From NCBI GenBank assembly GCA_019347715.1, contig JAHWKU010000019.1:1-36839 (forward strand): a DNA stretch of 36,839 nucleotides. Reading direction: 5' to 3'. The stretch's first letter is position 1. The number at the start of each line of letters is the position of its first letter. Source of the DNA: Actinomycetota bacterium (GTDB lineage Bacteria > Actinomycetota > CADDZG01 > JAHWKV01). Position numbers and translations under genes: made by a program. The notes under the pieces are model-generated. The model searched no databases. It saw nothing but the letters and a program-made list of their open reading frames with translations, and was not told the origin of the DNA. Below, piece by piece: positions 7,965 to 16,090 of the stretch.

Positions 7965-9163
7965 GCAAAACGACTTCTGAGCCAGAGGTTTCAACGAGTC
8001 GCCGGCCGGCGCCGTGGGCTCCGAGGGTGGTCGTGGGAGCAGTGCTGTTGGCCATTGGCGTCGACCTCCTGCTCGAGCAGATCATCGGGTACGACATCAG
8101 TCTCTTTCCACTTGCGGTAGGCATCGGTCTTTTGGCTCTTTGGGCCCAGAACAGACGGTCTGCCGGTTATTTGATCGCCGGTTCGATAGTCACAGGATGG
8201 GGAACCGGCCTGCTCATCAGGGATTTGACGGGCCTGGAGGGGATCGTTTCGCTCGGCCTTGCAGGAGGTTTTGCATATTTGGCCTGGAGGTCCGACAGGG
8301 CTTCATGGGCATGGTGGCCGGCGGCGATCTTCGGGATTATCGGCCTTCTAGGGATAGCGGGCGACCTCACTACGGTTTATCTCTTCGCGCCTGCGGTCGC
8401 CCGGATCGGTGCCCCGATAGTGGCCATCGCCCTTGGTCTAGTTCTGCTTGCCCGCCCAAAACTGAAAAGGAACACTTTCACTGCGATTACGGTTGCCCTT
8501 GTGGTGGTAGGGGTCTTAATGGGCGCCTCGATCAGAAGTCCTTTCTCGTACTCCTGGCCGCAGTCTCCCTTCAGGGCCTCAAGAGCAACATCCTCTTTTC
8601 ACATCCCGGACCTCGATGGACGCCGGCTGGTCGTCGAACTGGGGTCGGGCTCGATCGCAGTCGTCAATGGGAATGGGCCGCTCCGAGGGTCTGTTTCGGC
8701 TCGAAGGCTCTGGTTCCTATGGACCGATTCGGACCGGGGGACTCCGATCATGGAAGTCAGAGAAACGTCAAGCGAGGTGACCTTAAGGCCGCAAACTTCG
8801 GCGACCGCCGTGTCCCTGCGGCTCACGGTCCCAGAAGGGGCAGACGTCAGGCTTCGGACAGGATCTGGCGACCTGTCGCTCCAAGGGAAATTTGGCAGTC
8901 TCGACGTGGAGACTGGCTCAGGAGACGTGGAAGGTTCCGTCAACGCGCCCGATGACGAGTTCTTCTTTACGACCGGGTCCGGAGACATCGATCTAATCGT
9001 TCGCGGGAATCCGAGCGTTCGCGCTTCAACCGGCTCGGGTGACCTCGAGGTAAATGAACGTGAGATGCCATCCTTCCAACGCGATGGTTCCACCGGTACC
9101 CTCACCCTCAAAGCGGGATCGGGCGATATCTCCCTGCTGCTTCCCGACGTTCCTGGCAGTTAG
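7961..9163 (+). CDS. Membrane protein with DUF4097 beta-strand repeat domain
   Basis: 400 aa. The first ~190 residues contain six or more hydrophobic helices arranged in pairs (for example VVVGAVLLAIGVDLLLEQII, AGYLIAGSIVTGWGTGLLI, FTAITVALVVVGVLMGASI). The remainder is a DUF4097 parallel beta domain. TGSGD occurs at regular intervals: RTGSGDLSL, ETGSGDVEG, TTGSGDIDL, STGSGDLEV, KAGSGDISL. Such domains often accompany LiaF-like and PspC proteins in envelope-stress operons. It overlaps the response regulator by 4 nt. Molecular function is unknown; an adaptor or sensor at the outer face of the membrane is an inference. Confidence 0.8.
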   Translation: MSKTTSEPEVSTSRRPAPWAPRVVVGAVLLAIGVDLLLEQIIGYDISLFPLAVGIGLLALWAQNRRSAGYLIAGSIVTGWGTGLLIRDLTGLEGIVSLGLAGGFAYLAWRSDRASWAWWPAAIFGIIGLLGIAGDLTTVYLFAPAVARIGAPIVAIALGLVLLARPKLKRNTFTAITVALVVVGVLMGASIRSPFSYSWPQSPFRASRATSSFHIPDLDGRRLVVELGSGSIAVVNGNGPLRGSVSARRLWFLWTDSDRGTPIMEVRETSSEVTLRPQTSATAVSLRLTVPEGADVRLRTGSGDLSLQGKFGSLDVETGSGDVEGSVNAPDDEFFFTTGSGDIDLIVRGNPSVRASTGSGDLEVNEREMPSFQRDGSTGTLTLKAGSGDISLLLPDVPGS

Positions 9164-9180
9164 ACTCGCTCGCATTACCC

Positions 9181-10344
9181 ATGAACTTCGATCTTCCAGA
9201 AGAGACAGAACAACTTAGAAAGACGGTCCGCGAGTTCGCCGAAGAGGTCGTCCGGCCTCAGGCCGAGGAAGCCGACCGCAAGGCAGAGTTCCCCATCGAG
9301 GTCGTAAAGCAGATGGGCCAGATGGGGCTCTTCGGACTTCCGTTCCCAGAAGAGTACGGAGGCATGGGAGGCGACTTCCTTACTCTCTGCGTTGCAATCG
9401 AAGAGCTTGCCCGAGTCGATTCTTCGGTGGCCATCACCCTCGAGGCCGGCGTAGGCCTCGGCGCCATGCCCTTTTACCTGTTCGGGACCGAGGAGCAGAA
9501 GCAGCAGTGGCTCATACCAATGGCGAAGGGAGAGATCCTTGGGGGGTTCGGACTGACCGAACCGGGCGGGGGATCCGATGCGGGGGCCACCAAGACCACG
9601 GCCGTCCTCGACGGGGACGAGTGGGTCATCAACGGCTCTAAGGCATTCATCACCAACGCAGGAACACCTATCTCGAAAATCGTGACGATCACCGCGGTCA
9701 CCGGCGAGAGCGACGGAAAAAAGGAGATCACTTCTGTCGCGGTTCCACACGGAACTCCCGGGTTCGAAGTCGGAAGGTCATATCGAAAGCTGGGCTGGCA
9801 CGCGTCCGATACCCGCGAGCTGGCCTTCAACGACTGCAGGGTTCCGCTGTCGAATCAGGTAGGGGAGCGCGGCCACGGGTATCGCAACTTCCTCACGATC
9901 CTCGACGACGGAAGGATCGCGATCGCGGCCCTCGCGGTCGGACTTGCTCAGGGATGTCTCGAGGACAGTCTCAAGTACGCGAAGGAACGACAGGCTTTCG
10001 GGGCCCCCATCGGTGCGTATCAGGCCATTCAGTTCAAGCTGGCGGATATGGCAATGAAGACCGAGCTTGCGCGCAATCAGGTCTACAAAGCCTGCTGGAT
10101 GAAACAGCAGGGGCGTCCGTACAAAACTGCCGCCGCCATGGCGAAGGTTTACTCGTCGGAAATTGCGGTGGAAGTGGCGAGAGACGCGGTTCAGATCCAT
10201 GGCGGATACGGATACATAGAGGAGTTTCCTGTCGCTCGGCACTTCCGCGATTCCAAGATCTTAGAGATAGGGGAAGGAACTTCGGAGGTTCAAAGGATCC
10301 TGATCGCCAGGGAGCTTGGCCTTCCCGGGACTTATTTCAGATAA
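9181..10344 (+). CDS. Acyl-CoA dehydrogenase, short-chain type
   Basis: 387-aa FAD enzyme that oxidises an acyl-CoA to the trans-2-enoyl-CoA. All three domains are present: N-terminal helices with FPEEYGGMGGD, the middle beta domain with FGLTEPGGGSDAGATKTTA and SKAFITNAG, and a C-terminal helical bundle with RIAIAALAVGLAQGCLEDSLKYAKERQAFG and QIHGGYGYIEEFPVARHFRD. The catalytic Glu is in the short/medium-chain position (E365 in IGEGTSEVQ). Isovaleryl-CoA dehydrogenases lack Glu there, so it is probably not the leucine-pathway enzyme. Butyryl-CoA or another short-chain substrate is likely; methylsuccinyl-CoA is possible given the ethylmalonyl-CoA genes nearby. It starts 17 nt after the previous gene. 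Confidence 0.9.
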   Translation: MNFDLPEETEQLRKTVREFAEEVVRPQAEEADRKAEFPIEVVKQMGQMGLFGLPFPEEYGGMGGDFLTLCVAIEELARVDSSVAITLEAGVGLGAMPFYLFGTEEQKQQWLIPMAKGEILGGFGLTEPGGGSDAGATKTTAVLDGDEWVINGSKAFITNAGTPISKIVTITAVTGESDGKKEITSVAVPHGTPGFEVGRSYRKLGWHASDTRELAFNDCRVPLSNQVGERGHGYRNFLTILDDGRIAIAALAVGLAQGCLEDSLKYAKERQAFGAPIGAYQAIQFKLADMAMKTELARNQVYKACWMKQQGRPYKTAAAMAKVYSSEIAVEVARDAVQIHGGYGYIEEFPVARHFRDSKILEIGEGTSEVQRILIARELGLPGTYFR

Positions 10345-10396
10345 AGACCAAATCTCTCGTGCAGTTTGACCATCTCTCCGGCCCGACCGAAGCCAG

Positions 10397-10402
10397 TAGA
10401 AT
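10397..10402 (+). promoter_or_regulatory. Leaderless -10 element (TAGAAT) that fixes the ugd start
   Basis: TAGAAT lies 7 nt before the ATG at 10410 with no ribosome binding site between. It overlaps an alternative ATG at 10401, which would therefore lie inside the promoter; this favours 10410 as the true start. Confidence 0.55.
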
Positions 10403-10409
10403 GACCCGG

Positions 10410-11717
10410 ATGAAAGTCGTTGTGTTGGGTACAGGCCACGTAGGGCTCGTGACGTCCGCAACGCTTGCGAAGATCGGTCATGAGGTCGTCGGCGTGGATT
10501 CCGATCCTCAGAAGATTGCTCAACTGAGAAAGGGCGAAGCTCCCTTCTTCGAACCAGGCCTCCAGGATTTATTGGATGAGGTCATCAAAAAGGGGAGCCT
10601 TAAGTTCTCCGAGACGGCGACAGACGCCGTGCCGGGATCGGATGTTGCCTTCATCTGTGTTGGCACTCCTGGCAGGCCGGACGGAGAAGCCAACCTCCTG
10701 GCGGTGGAGCAGGCGGCTCACGACATCGCGAAGCATGCCACCGGCGACATTGTGGTCGTTCAGAAGTCGACGGTTCCGGTCCACACCGCCGAGCGCGTAA
10801 AGACCACGATGTCACGCACTTCCCCTCACGTGTTTCACCTCGTCTCGAACCCAGAATTTCTGAGAGAAGGAAGCGCGGTGGAAGACTCTCTCAAGCCCGA
10901 GCGAATCCTCGTAGGTGCCGACGAAAAGGAGGCTCACCGCATAGTTCGGGAACTCTATTCCCCCCTCTTGAACGATGACGTGGAATACCACGCGACCGAC
11001 CTTCGTACCGCCGAGCTTGCAAAGCATGCCTGCAATGCGTTTCTGGCAATGAAGATCTCGTTTGCGAACGCGCTCGCTAGGATTTGCGAAGCGGCCAGGG
11101 CCGATGTGGTGTCTATCGCAGACATCATGGGTTCGGACTCCAGGATCGGAAGGGCGTTTCTCAACGCCGGCTTAGGATATGGCGGATATTGCTTCCCGAA
11201 GGACGTCGCCGCCTTCAGAGCACAGGCCGAACGACTCGGGTTCGACTTTGGTCTGTTGACCGAGGTCATGAAGATCAACGCGGGGGCCCTCGACGCGGCG
11301 TTCCTCAAGGTCAAGGAAGCGGTTTGGAACTTGGAAGGAAAGAGGATCGTGCTGTTCGGCCTCGCCTTTAAGCCGGGGACGGACGATGTGAGAGAGGCCC
11401 CTGCCCTTTATCTAGCGGAGCGGCTTCGAGAGGCCGGCGCGATTGTCGTCGGACACGATCCCCAGGCAAACGAAACCGCCAAAGAGCTGATGAGCTCCAT
11501 CGAAGTGTTTGATGATCCTTATGAGGCGGCGGACGGGGCCCACTGCGTCGTCATCTGCACCGAGTGGTCCGAGTTTTCTGACCTCGACCTCACACGGCTG
11601 AAGGGAATCATGACTCACCCGGTGATAGTAGACGGCCGCAATGTTTTCGATCCATCCACCATGGAGGAGGCAGGGTTCACCTATCTGCCGACCGGTCGTC
11701 CCCCAGTCAACCTTTGA
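10410..11717 (+). CDS. ugd: UDP-glucose 6-dehydrogenase
   Basis: 435 aa. Oxidises UDP-glucose to UDP-glucuronate with two NAD+. N-terminal Rossmann motif [69 protein letters not shown]; a helical linker with [21 protein letters not shown]; and the catalytic cysteine C261 in [11 protein letters not shown]. The C-terminal UDP-binding domain holds [17 protein letters not shown]. Its stop codon overlaps the TTG start of the decarboxylase gene, so the two act in sequence: UDP-glucose to UDP-glucuronate to UDP-xylose. An ATG 9 nt upstream is the alternative start. Confidence 0.95.
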   Translation: MKVVVLGTGHVGLVTSATLAKIGHEVVGVDSDPQKIAQLRKGEAPFFEPGLQDLLDEVIKKGSLKFSETATDAVPGSDVAFICVGTPGRPDGEANLLAVEQAAHDIAKHATGDIVVVQKSTVPVHTAERVKTTMSRTSPHVFHLVSNPEFLREGSAVEDSLKPERILVGADEKEAHRIVRELYSPLLNDDVEYHATDLRTAELAKHACNAFLAMKISFANALARICEAARADVVSIADIMGSDSRIGRAFLNAGLGYGGYCFPKDVAAFRAQAERLGFDFGLLTEVMKINAGALDAAFLKVKEAVWNLEGKRIVLFGLAFKPGTDDVREAPALYLAERLREAGAIVVGHDPQANETAKELMSSIEVFDDPYEAADGAHCVVICTEWSEFSDLDLTRLKGIMTHPVIVDGRNVFDPSTMEEAGFTYLPTGRPPVNL

Positions 11718-12649
11718 GGATCCTCGTTACCGGAGGTGCCGGATTCGTTGGATCTCATCTTTGCGAGCGACTCCTTTCCGATGGTCACGAAGTACTCTGC
11801 TATGACAACCTGATTACAGGAACGCCCGAGAACCTCGTAACCGCAGAGAAGCATCCGGACTTCTCTTTCGTGCAACAAGATCTGACCAGGGAAATCTCGG
11901 TCGACGGGTCTCTTGATTGGGTCATGCATCTCGCGTCGCCGGCCTCACCGATCGATTATTTGGAGCATCCCATCCACACCCTCAAGGTCGGGGCTCTGGG
12001 GACGCTTCACTGCCTCGGCCTGGCGAAAGCGAAGGAGGCCTCTTTCTTTCTTTCTTCTACTTCCGAGGTGTATGGGGATCCACTTGTGCATCCCCAGACC
12101 GAGGACTACTGGGGAAACGTCAATCCGATCGGTCCCCGAGGGGTATACGACGAGGCCAAGCGTTACGCCGAAGCAATGACGTTCGCGTATCAGAGGGTCC
12201 ACGGAATCGACGTTCGAGTCGTTCGGATCTTCAACACCTATGGAGAACGCATGAGACGCAACGACGGGCGGGCGGTGCCCACATTCATCGGCCAGGCTCT
12301 GAAGGGTGAACCCATGACGGTGCACGGGGACGGAAAGCAGACGCGCAGCCTCTGCTACGTGTCGGATCTGATCGAGGGGTTCGTGCGGATGGTGGCAACG
12401 CCCGACGTGAATGGCCCGGTCAACCTTGGGAATCCCCATGAAGTGACCGTGCTGGAAATCGCGGAAACCGTTCGCGAGCTTGTTGGGTCCGATTCAGATA
12501 TCGCTTTCGTCGCTCGGCCGATGGACGATCCTCAGCAGAGATGTCCCGACATCTCGAAGGCGCAGTCCGTTCTCGGTTGGAGCCCGGACGTAGATATCCG
12601 CGAGGGTTTGTCGAGAACGATCGAGTGGTGCCGGGGCCGCTGGTCCTGA
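11714..12649 (+). CDS. uxs: UDP-glucuronate decarboxylase (UDP-xylose synthase)
   Basis: 311-aa extended short-chain dehydrogenase. Decarboxylates UDP-glucuronate to UDP-xylose with bound NAD+. N-terminal [28 protein letters not shown]; active-site [38 protein letters not shown] with Y145 and K149; then [23 protein letters not shown] and [14 protein letters not shown]. The SEVYGDP and [13 protein letters not shown] stretches are diagnostic of Uxs among sugar-nucleotide epimerases. The TTG start overlaps the ugd stop by 4 nt. It ends only 6 nt from the convergent ecm stop codon, so no terminator separates the two units. Confidence 0.93.
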   Translation: MRILVTGGAGFVGSHLCERLLSDGHEVLCYDNLITGTPENLVTAEKHPDFSFVQQDLTREISVDGSLDWVMHLASPASPIDYLEHPIHTLKVGALGTLHCLGLAKAKEASFFLSSTSEVYGDPLVHPQTEDYWGNVNPIGPRGVYDEAKRYAEAMTFAYQRVHGIDVRVVRIFNTYGERMRRNDGRAVPTFIGQALKGEPMTVHGDGKQTRSLCYVSDLIEGFVRMVATPDVNGPVNLGNPHEVTVLEIAETVRELVGSDSDIAFVARPMDDPQQRCPDISKAQSVLGWSPDVDIREGLSRTIEWCRGRWS

Positions 12650-12655
12650 AGAAAC

Positions 12656-14647
12656 TCAGGCACCTCGAGCGGTCCTGATGAGCCCCGCGATGTCGGCCAT
12701 CGCCAGCGTTAGGTCGTAGTCCCTGGGCGTGTAAACGCGAGCTACTCCGGATTCGAGCAGGGACTTCGCATCATCGTCGGGGATCACTCCACCGACTATT
12801 ACCGGGGTCGTCGCCGGATCGATCCCGTTTTCTCTGAGCCTTTCTAGCAGTTCCGCCACCAGGAAATTGTGGGCCCCAGACAATATCGACACTCCTACGG
12901 CGTGAACGTCCTCGTCCACCGCCGCCCGGGCGATCTGGTCTGGAGTGAGCCGGATGCCTTGATAGATAACCTCGAACCCAACGTCTCGGGCTCTAACCGC
13001 CACCTGCTCGGCGGCATTGGAGTGACCGTCTAGGCCAGGTTTTGCCACGAGCAATCTGAGCTTGGCGGAACCAACGGCCTCGGCCGTTTCTCTAACCGCC
13101 TCTCTCACTTTCTGGATGGCTTCCGAAGAAGCCGCCCCTGCGAGGGATCTCTCCGACACTCCGGTGGGGGCCCGATACTCCCCGAAAACCTCGCGGAGGG
13201 CATCGGCCCATTCTCCGGTGGTGACCCCAGCTTTGGCTGCATCGATCGATGGCTCCATCAAAGAGCCGCCGTCTTCGGCGGTCTGCTTCAAATGATCGAG
13301 CGACTTGGTTACGAGAGCATTGTCGCGGTCCTGCCTCCATGTCGTCAGTCTGTCGATCTCTTCTGCCTCGGCTTCTGGATCGATCTTGAGGAATGCGTTG
13401 GAGTTTTCGTCGAAAGTCGCGAGAAGCGGGGATGGCACGGACTCGGTATACGAATTGACACCAACGACGGTCATCTCGCCCGACTCGATGGCTCTCTGCC
13501 TGCGGGCGTGAGAGGAGACGAGCTGTTCCTTCATATAGTCGATCGCCTGCAGCGATCCGCCCATTTCCAATATCCGCTGCAGCTCCTCCTCTGCGCCTCC
13601 TTCGATCTCGGAGGTCTTCTCCTCGATCACTTTCGATCCCTCGAAGATGTCCTCAAACTCGAGCAGGTCTGTTTCTAGGGCTACGATCTGCTGGGCTCTC
13701 AGTGACCATTGCTGGTCCCACGGTCTCGGAAGGCCGAGGGCCTCATTCCATGCGGGCAGCTGCACGGCCCGCGCTCTGGCGTTTTTGGAAATTGTCGCTG
13801 GGAGCGTCTCCAGCAGGATCCGATAGACGTTGTTCTCGGCCTGATGGGCGGTAAGCCCAAGCGAGTTCACCTGAATGCCGTAACGGAACCTTCGGAATTT
13901 AGGGTCGTCGACTCCATAACGGGTCTTCGTGATTCGATCCCACATCCGAGTGAAGACCCTCATCTTGCAGGTCTCCTCCACGATGCGAATTCCCGAGTTG
14001 AGGAAGAACGAGATCCGGCCCACCAGAGATCCAAAATCCTCTTCCGAAATCTCACCGGTTTCTCTAACCGCGTCGAGAACCGCGATCGCGTTGGCGAGCG
14101 TGATGGCAACTTCGAGCACAGGGTCTGCTCCGGCTTCCTGGAGGTGGTAGGAGCAGACATTGATCGGATTCCATTTGGGAGTGTTGCGAAGAGTCCACAC
14201 CACCATGTCGACGATGAGCTTCATCGACGGGCCCGGCGGAAAGATGAATGTTCCTCGCGACAGGTACTCCTTCAGGATGTCGTTCTGGGTGGTCCCTTGC
14301 AGCTGCGACCGGTCGGTTCCCTGCTCGTCGGCGACACTGATGTACAGCGCCAAGAGCCACATGGCGGTTGCATTGATCGTCATGGAGGTATTCATCTCTG
14401 CAACGGGGATGCCGTCGAGGAGAGTCCTCATGTCGCCGAGGTGTGCGATCGGGACGCCGACCTTCCCAACCTCGCCTTTCGCCATCAGATGGTCGGGGTC
14501 GTATCCGGTTTGAGTAGGGAGATCGAACGCTACGGAGAGTCCTGTCTGACCTGCCTTGAGGTTCGTGTGAAAGAGAGCATTAGAGGCGCGGGCCGAAGTG
14601 TGGCCTGCGTAAGTGCGGAATACCCAGGGCTTGTCTTTTCGATTCAT
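12656..14647 (-). CDS. ecm: Ethylmalonyl-CoA mutase (coenzyme B12-dependent)
   Basis: 663 aa. Isomerises (2R)-ethylmalonyl-CoA to methylsuccinyl-CoA. From its first residues it matches Ecm rather than methylmalonyl-CoA mutase: KDKPWVFRTYAGHTSARASNALFHTNL, GQTGLSVAFDLPTQTGYDPDH, KWNPINVCSYHLQEAGADP, ENNVYRILLETLPATISKNARARAVQLPAWNEALGLPRPWDQQWSLR. The fused C-terminal B12 domain carries KPGLDGHSNAAEQ. The usual DxHxxG reads D540-x-H542-x-x-A545, Ala replacing Gly. The ATG at 14647 puts MNRKDKPW at the family's usual start and has a TACGAT box 6 nt upstream. Ccr (27129) and the epimerase (34340) supply its substrate. Single-chain architecture is complete. Confidence 0.92.
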   Translation of the reverse strand: MNRKDKPWVFRTYAGHTSARASNALFHTNLKAGQTGLSVAFDLPTQTGYDPDHLMAKGEVGKVGVPIAHLGDMRTLLDGIPVAEMNTSMTINATAMWLLALYISVADEQGTDRSQLQGTTQNDILKEYLSRGTFIFPPGPSMKLIVDMVVWTLRNTPKWNPINVCSYHLQEAGADPVLEVAITLANAIAVLDAVRETGEISEEDFGSLVGRISFFLNSGIRIVEETCKMRVFTRMWDRITKTRYGVDDPKFRRFRYGIQVNSLGLTAHQAENNVYRILLETLPATISKNARARAVQLPAWNEALGLPRPWDQQWSLRAQQIVALETDLLEFEDIFEGSKVIEEKTSEIEGGAEEELQRILEMGGSLQAIDYMKEQLVSSHARRQRAIESGEMTVVGVNSYTESVPSPLLATFDENSNAFLKIDPEAEAEEIDRLTTWRQDRDNALVTKSLDHLKQTAEDGGSLMEPSIDAAKAGVTTGEWADALREVFGEYRAPTGVSERSLAGAASSEAIQKVREAVRETAEAVGSAKLRLLVAKPGLDGHSNAAEQVAVRARDVGFEVIYQGIRLTPDQIARAAVDEDVHAVGVSILSGAHNFLVAELLERLRENGIDPATTPVIVGGVIPDDDAKSLLESGVARVYTPRDYDLTLAMADIAGLIRTARGA

Positions 14648-14653
14648 CCTTAA

Positions 14654-14659
14654 ATCGTA
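14654..14659 (-). promoter_or_regulatory. Leaderless -10 element (TACGAT) of ecm
   Basis: On the minus strand TACGAT is followed by 6 nt and the ecm ATG, the same geometry as at mccA, hbd and the epimerase gene. A GGGGG run sits just upstream, but too far from the ATG to be a good ribosome binding site. Confidence 0.5.
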
Positions 14660-14680
14660 TCCCCCTTTATCTTTCGGGCC

Positions 14681-14706
14681 TCCAGGGGATACTCCGCTCC
14701 CCTGGA
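14681..14706. promoter_or_regulatory. 8-bp inverted repeat upstream of ecm (TCCAGGGG-N10-CCCCTGGA)
   Basis: A perfect 8-bp inverted repeat with a 10-nt spacer lies about 22 bp upstream of the ecm -10 box, in the 127-bp gap after the GT87-like gene. Its position suits an operator or activator site for ecm. No T-run follows on the minus strand, so a terminator for the upstream gene is less likely. Confidence 0.45.
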
Positions 14707-14774
14707 CGTTGAAGATCAACTTTGGACGAAACGTGGCCAAAAACGACCGCGATTGTTCCAAGGAATGGGACTTG

Positions 14775-16010
14775 TCAGAAAGCGAGGGCGCGTCGCGGTT
14801 GGGCCGGAAGCACCAACGAGAGCGCCAATCCTGCGAGGAGAAGGTTTCTCAATAAGAGGATCGCGGTCCAAAGAGGCTCCATCTCCTTGACAAAGCGGTA
14901 GTAGTCCAGGAAGAGAACTCCGGTCAGCCCGATTGCGGCAAGGAGGACTCCAGCGGTCACCCATCGTTTCCCGGCAAGAAGAAATGGCAGCGGCAGTAAC
15001 CACAAAAGGAATTGTGGGGACATGACCTTCCCGAAGGCTACGAGGGCAATAACCGCCGCAAAACCAAATCTGATAGCCGCCCTCACGGCCTGATCATCAT
15101 TGCCCACAGAGATCACCCGTCGCGCCCCAAGAAAATTGGCGATGAGGATCAGTGAGATCGAGAGCACTTCCGAAGTGCCGGTCATCAAAATGACTCCGGG
15201 GCCTTCGAGATTGAATGACCCGAAGCTGACGTCATCACGAAGGGGCCCCCCGATACCGGCGAACCGCCACATAGAGACGAGGAGAACCGACCCGAAGCTC
15301 TCTATCTGCAGCGGCCTTCGTAGGTGATATTCGAAGGAATCGATGAATCCATTACCCCCAATACCGAATGCGATGATGAAGGGCAGGCCGCCAAAGAGCA
15401 TCGCCATGGCGGCCGCCCTTGTGAGTTCGCGCCGGCCACCTCTGCGGTACGCCAGAGCAAGTACCGGCAGGAGCATCAATCCGGGCCAGATCTTCGCAGC
15501 CGCTCCGGCTCCAAGTGACCCGGCAGCCCAGCGCGTATTCCCCCGCAGCATCGTGAGCAGCGCTATCGCAACCAGTAACGTTGGCCACAGGTCATACCTG
15601 CTCACCGCGGTCCCCGCCCCGATGAGAACCGGTGCAGCCGCAATTAGGGCTCCAGCTCCCAGCTGCTCCCGGCTGCCACCTCCGGCCTCTGCAACCGCTG
15701 CCACGGTGGTCACGATCAGGCCGGCATTGATCACAGCCATCATGGCCATGAACGCGAGGAGATAGCCCTCAGGAGTGCGCGCGAAGAGATACGGAATCAG
15801 AAAGGTTGGGAGGGCGAGAGGCGGATACTCGATGCCGATATCTCTCCACGGAACCTGACCACTGAAGATCGCACGCGCGTAGTTGATGTACACGGGGGTG
15901 TCTCCATGATCCGGCAACTGCGCATAAGCCGGTCCGAACCAGATCAGAAGACTTACCAGTGCAAGGCCAGTTCCGATGGACATGGTGGACAGGTTTGTGA
16001 AAATCCTCAT
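14775..16010 (-). CDS. GT87-like polytopic mannosyltransferase (GT-C fold)
   Basis: 411-aa integral membrane protein with about ten hydrophobic helices. It resembles the DUF2029/GT87 polyprenyl-phosphate-mannose-dependent mannosyltransferases. After the first helix comes an extracytoplasmic loop with DHGDTPVYINYARAIFSGQVPWRDIGIEYPPLALP; the D...Y motif and EYPPLA are typical of this GT-C group. AAKIWPGLMLLPVLAL and KVMSPQFLLWLLPLPFLL are further family-like segments. It likely adds a sugar to a lipid-linked or cell-wall glycan outside the membrane. The start is uncertain: ATG at 16010 or at 15983, neither with a clear ribosome binding site. Donor and acceptor cannot be read from sequence. Confidence 0.75.
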   Translation of the reverse strand: MRIFTNLSTMSIGTGLALVSLLIWFGPAYAQLPDHGDTPVYINYARAIFSGQVPWRDIGIEYPPLALPTFLIPYLFARTPEGYLLAFMAMMAVINAGLIVTTVAAVAEAGGGSREQLGAGALIAAAPVLIGAGTAVSRYDLWPTLLVAIALLTMLRGNTRWAAGSLGAGAAAKIWPGLMLLPVLALAYRRGGRRELTRAAAMAMLFGGLPFIIAFGIGGNGFIDSFEYHLRRPLQIESFGSVLLVSMWRFAGIGGPLRDDVSFGSFNLEGPGVILMTGTSEVLSISLILIANFLGARRVISVGNDDQAVRAAIRFGFAAVIALVAFGKVMSPQFLLWLLPLPFLLAGKRWVTAGVLLAAIGLTGVLFLDYYRFVKEMEPLWTAILLLRNLLLAGLALSLVLPAQPRRALAF

Positions 16011-16078
16011 TGAAGTTCGCTCAGCACTCCCGGAAGACCGTCTGCCAGCCGCTCAAAAGTCCATTCCTGGGAGCCTTA

Positions 16079-16084
16079 TATGCT
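16079..16084 (+). promoter_or_regulatory. Leaderless -10 element (TATGCT) of the 3-hydroxyacyl-CoA dehydrogenase gene
   Basis: TATGCT is followed by 6 nt and the ATG at 16091, with no Shine-Dalgarno sequence. It lies in the 80-bp divergent gap with the GT87-like gene. Confidence 0.45.
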
Positions 16085-16090
16085 TCTGGC

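Noticed and set aside
9954..10409. Open frame upstream of ugd on the plus strand
   Set aside because: It is an out-of-frame shadow of the acyl-CoA dehydrogenase gene; Ugd homologues start at MKVVVLGTG and a promoter box precedes that ATG.
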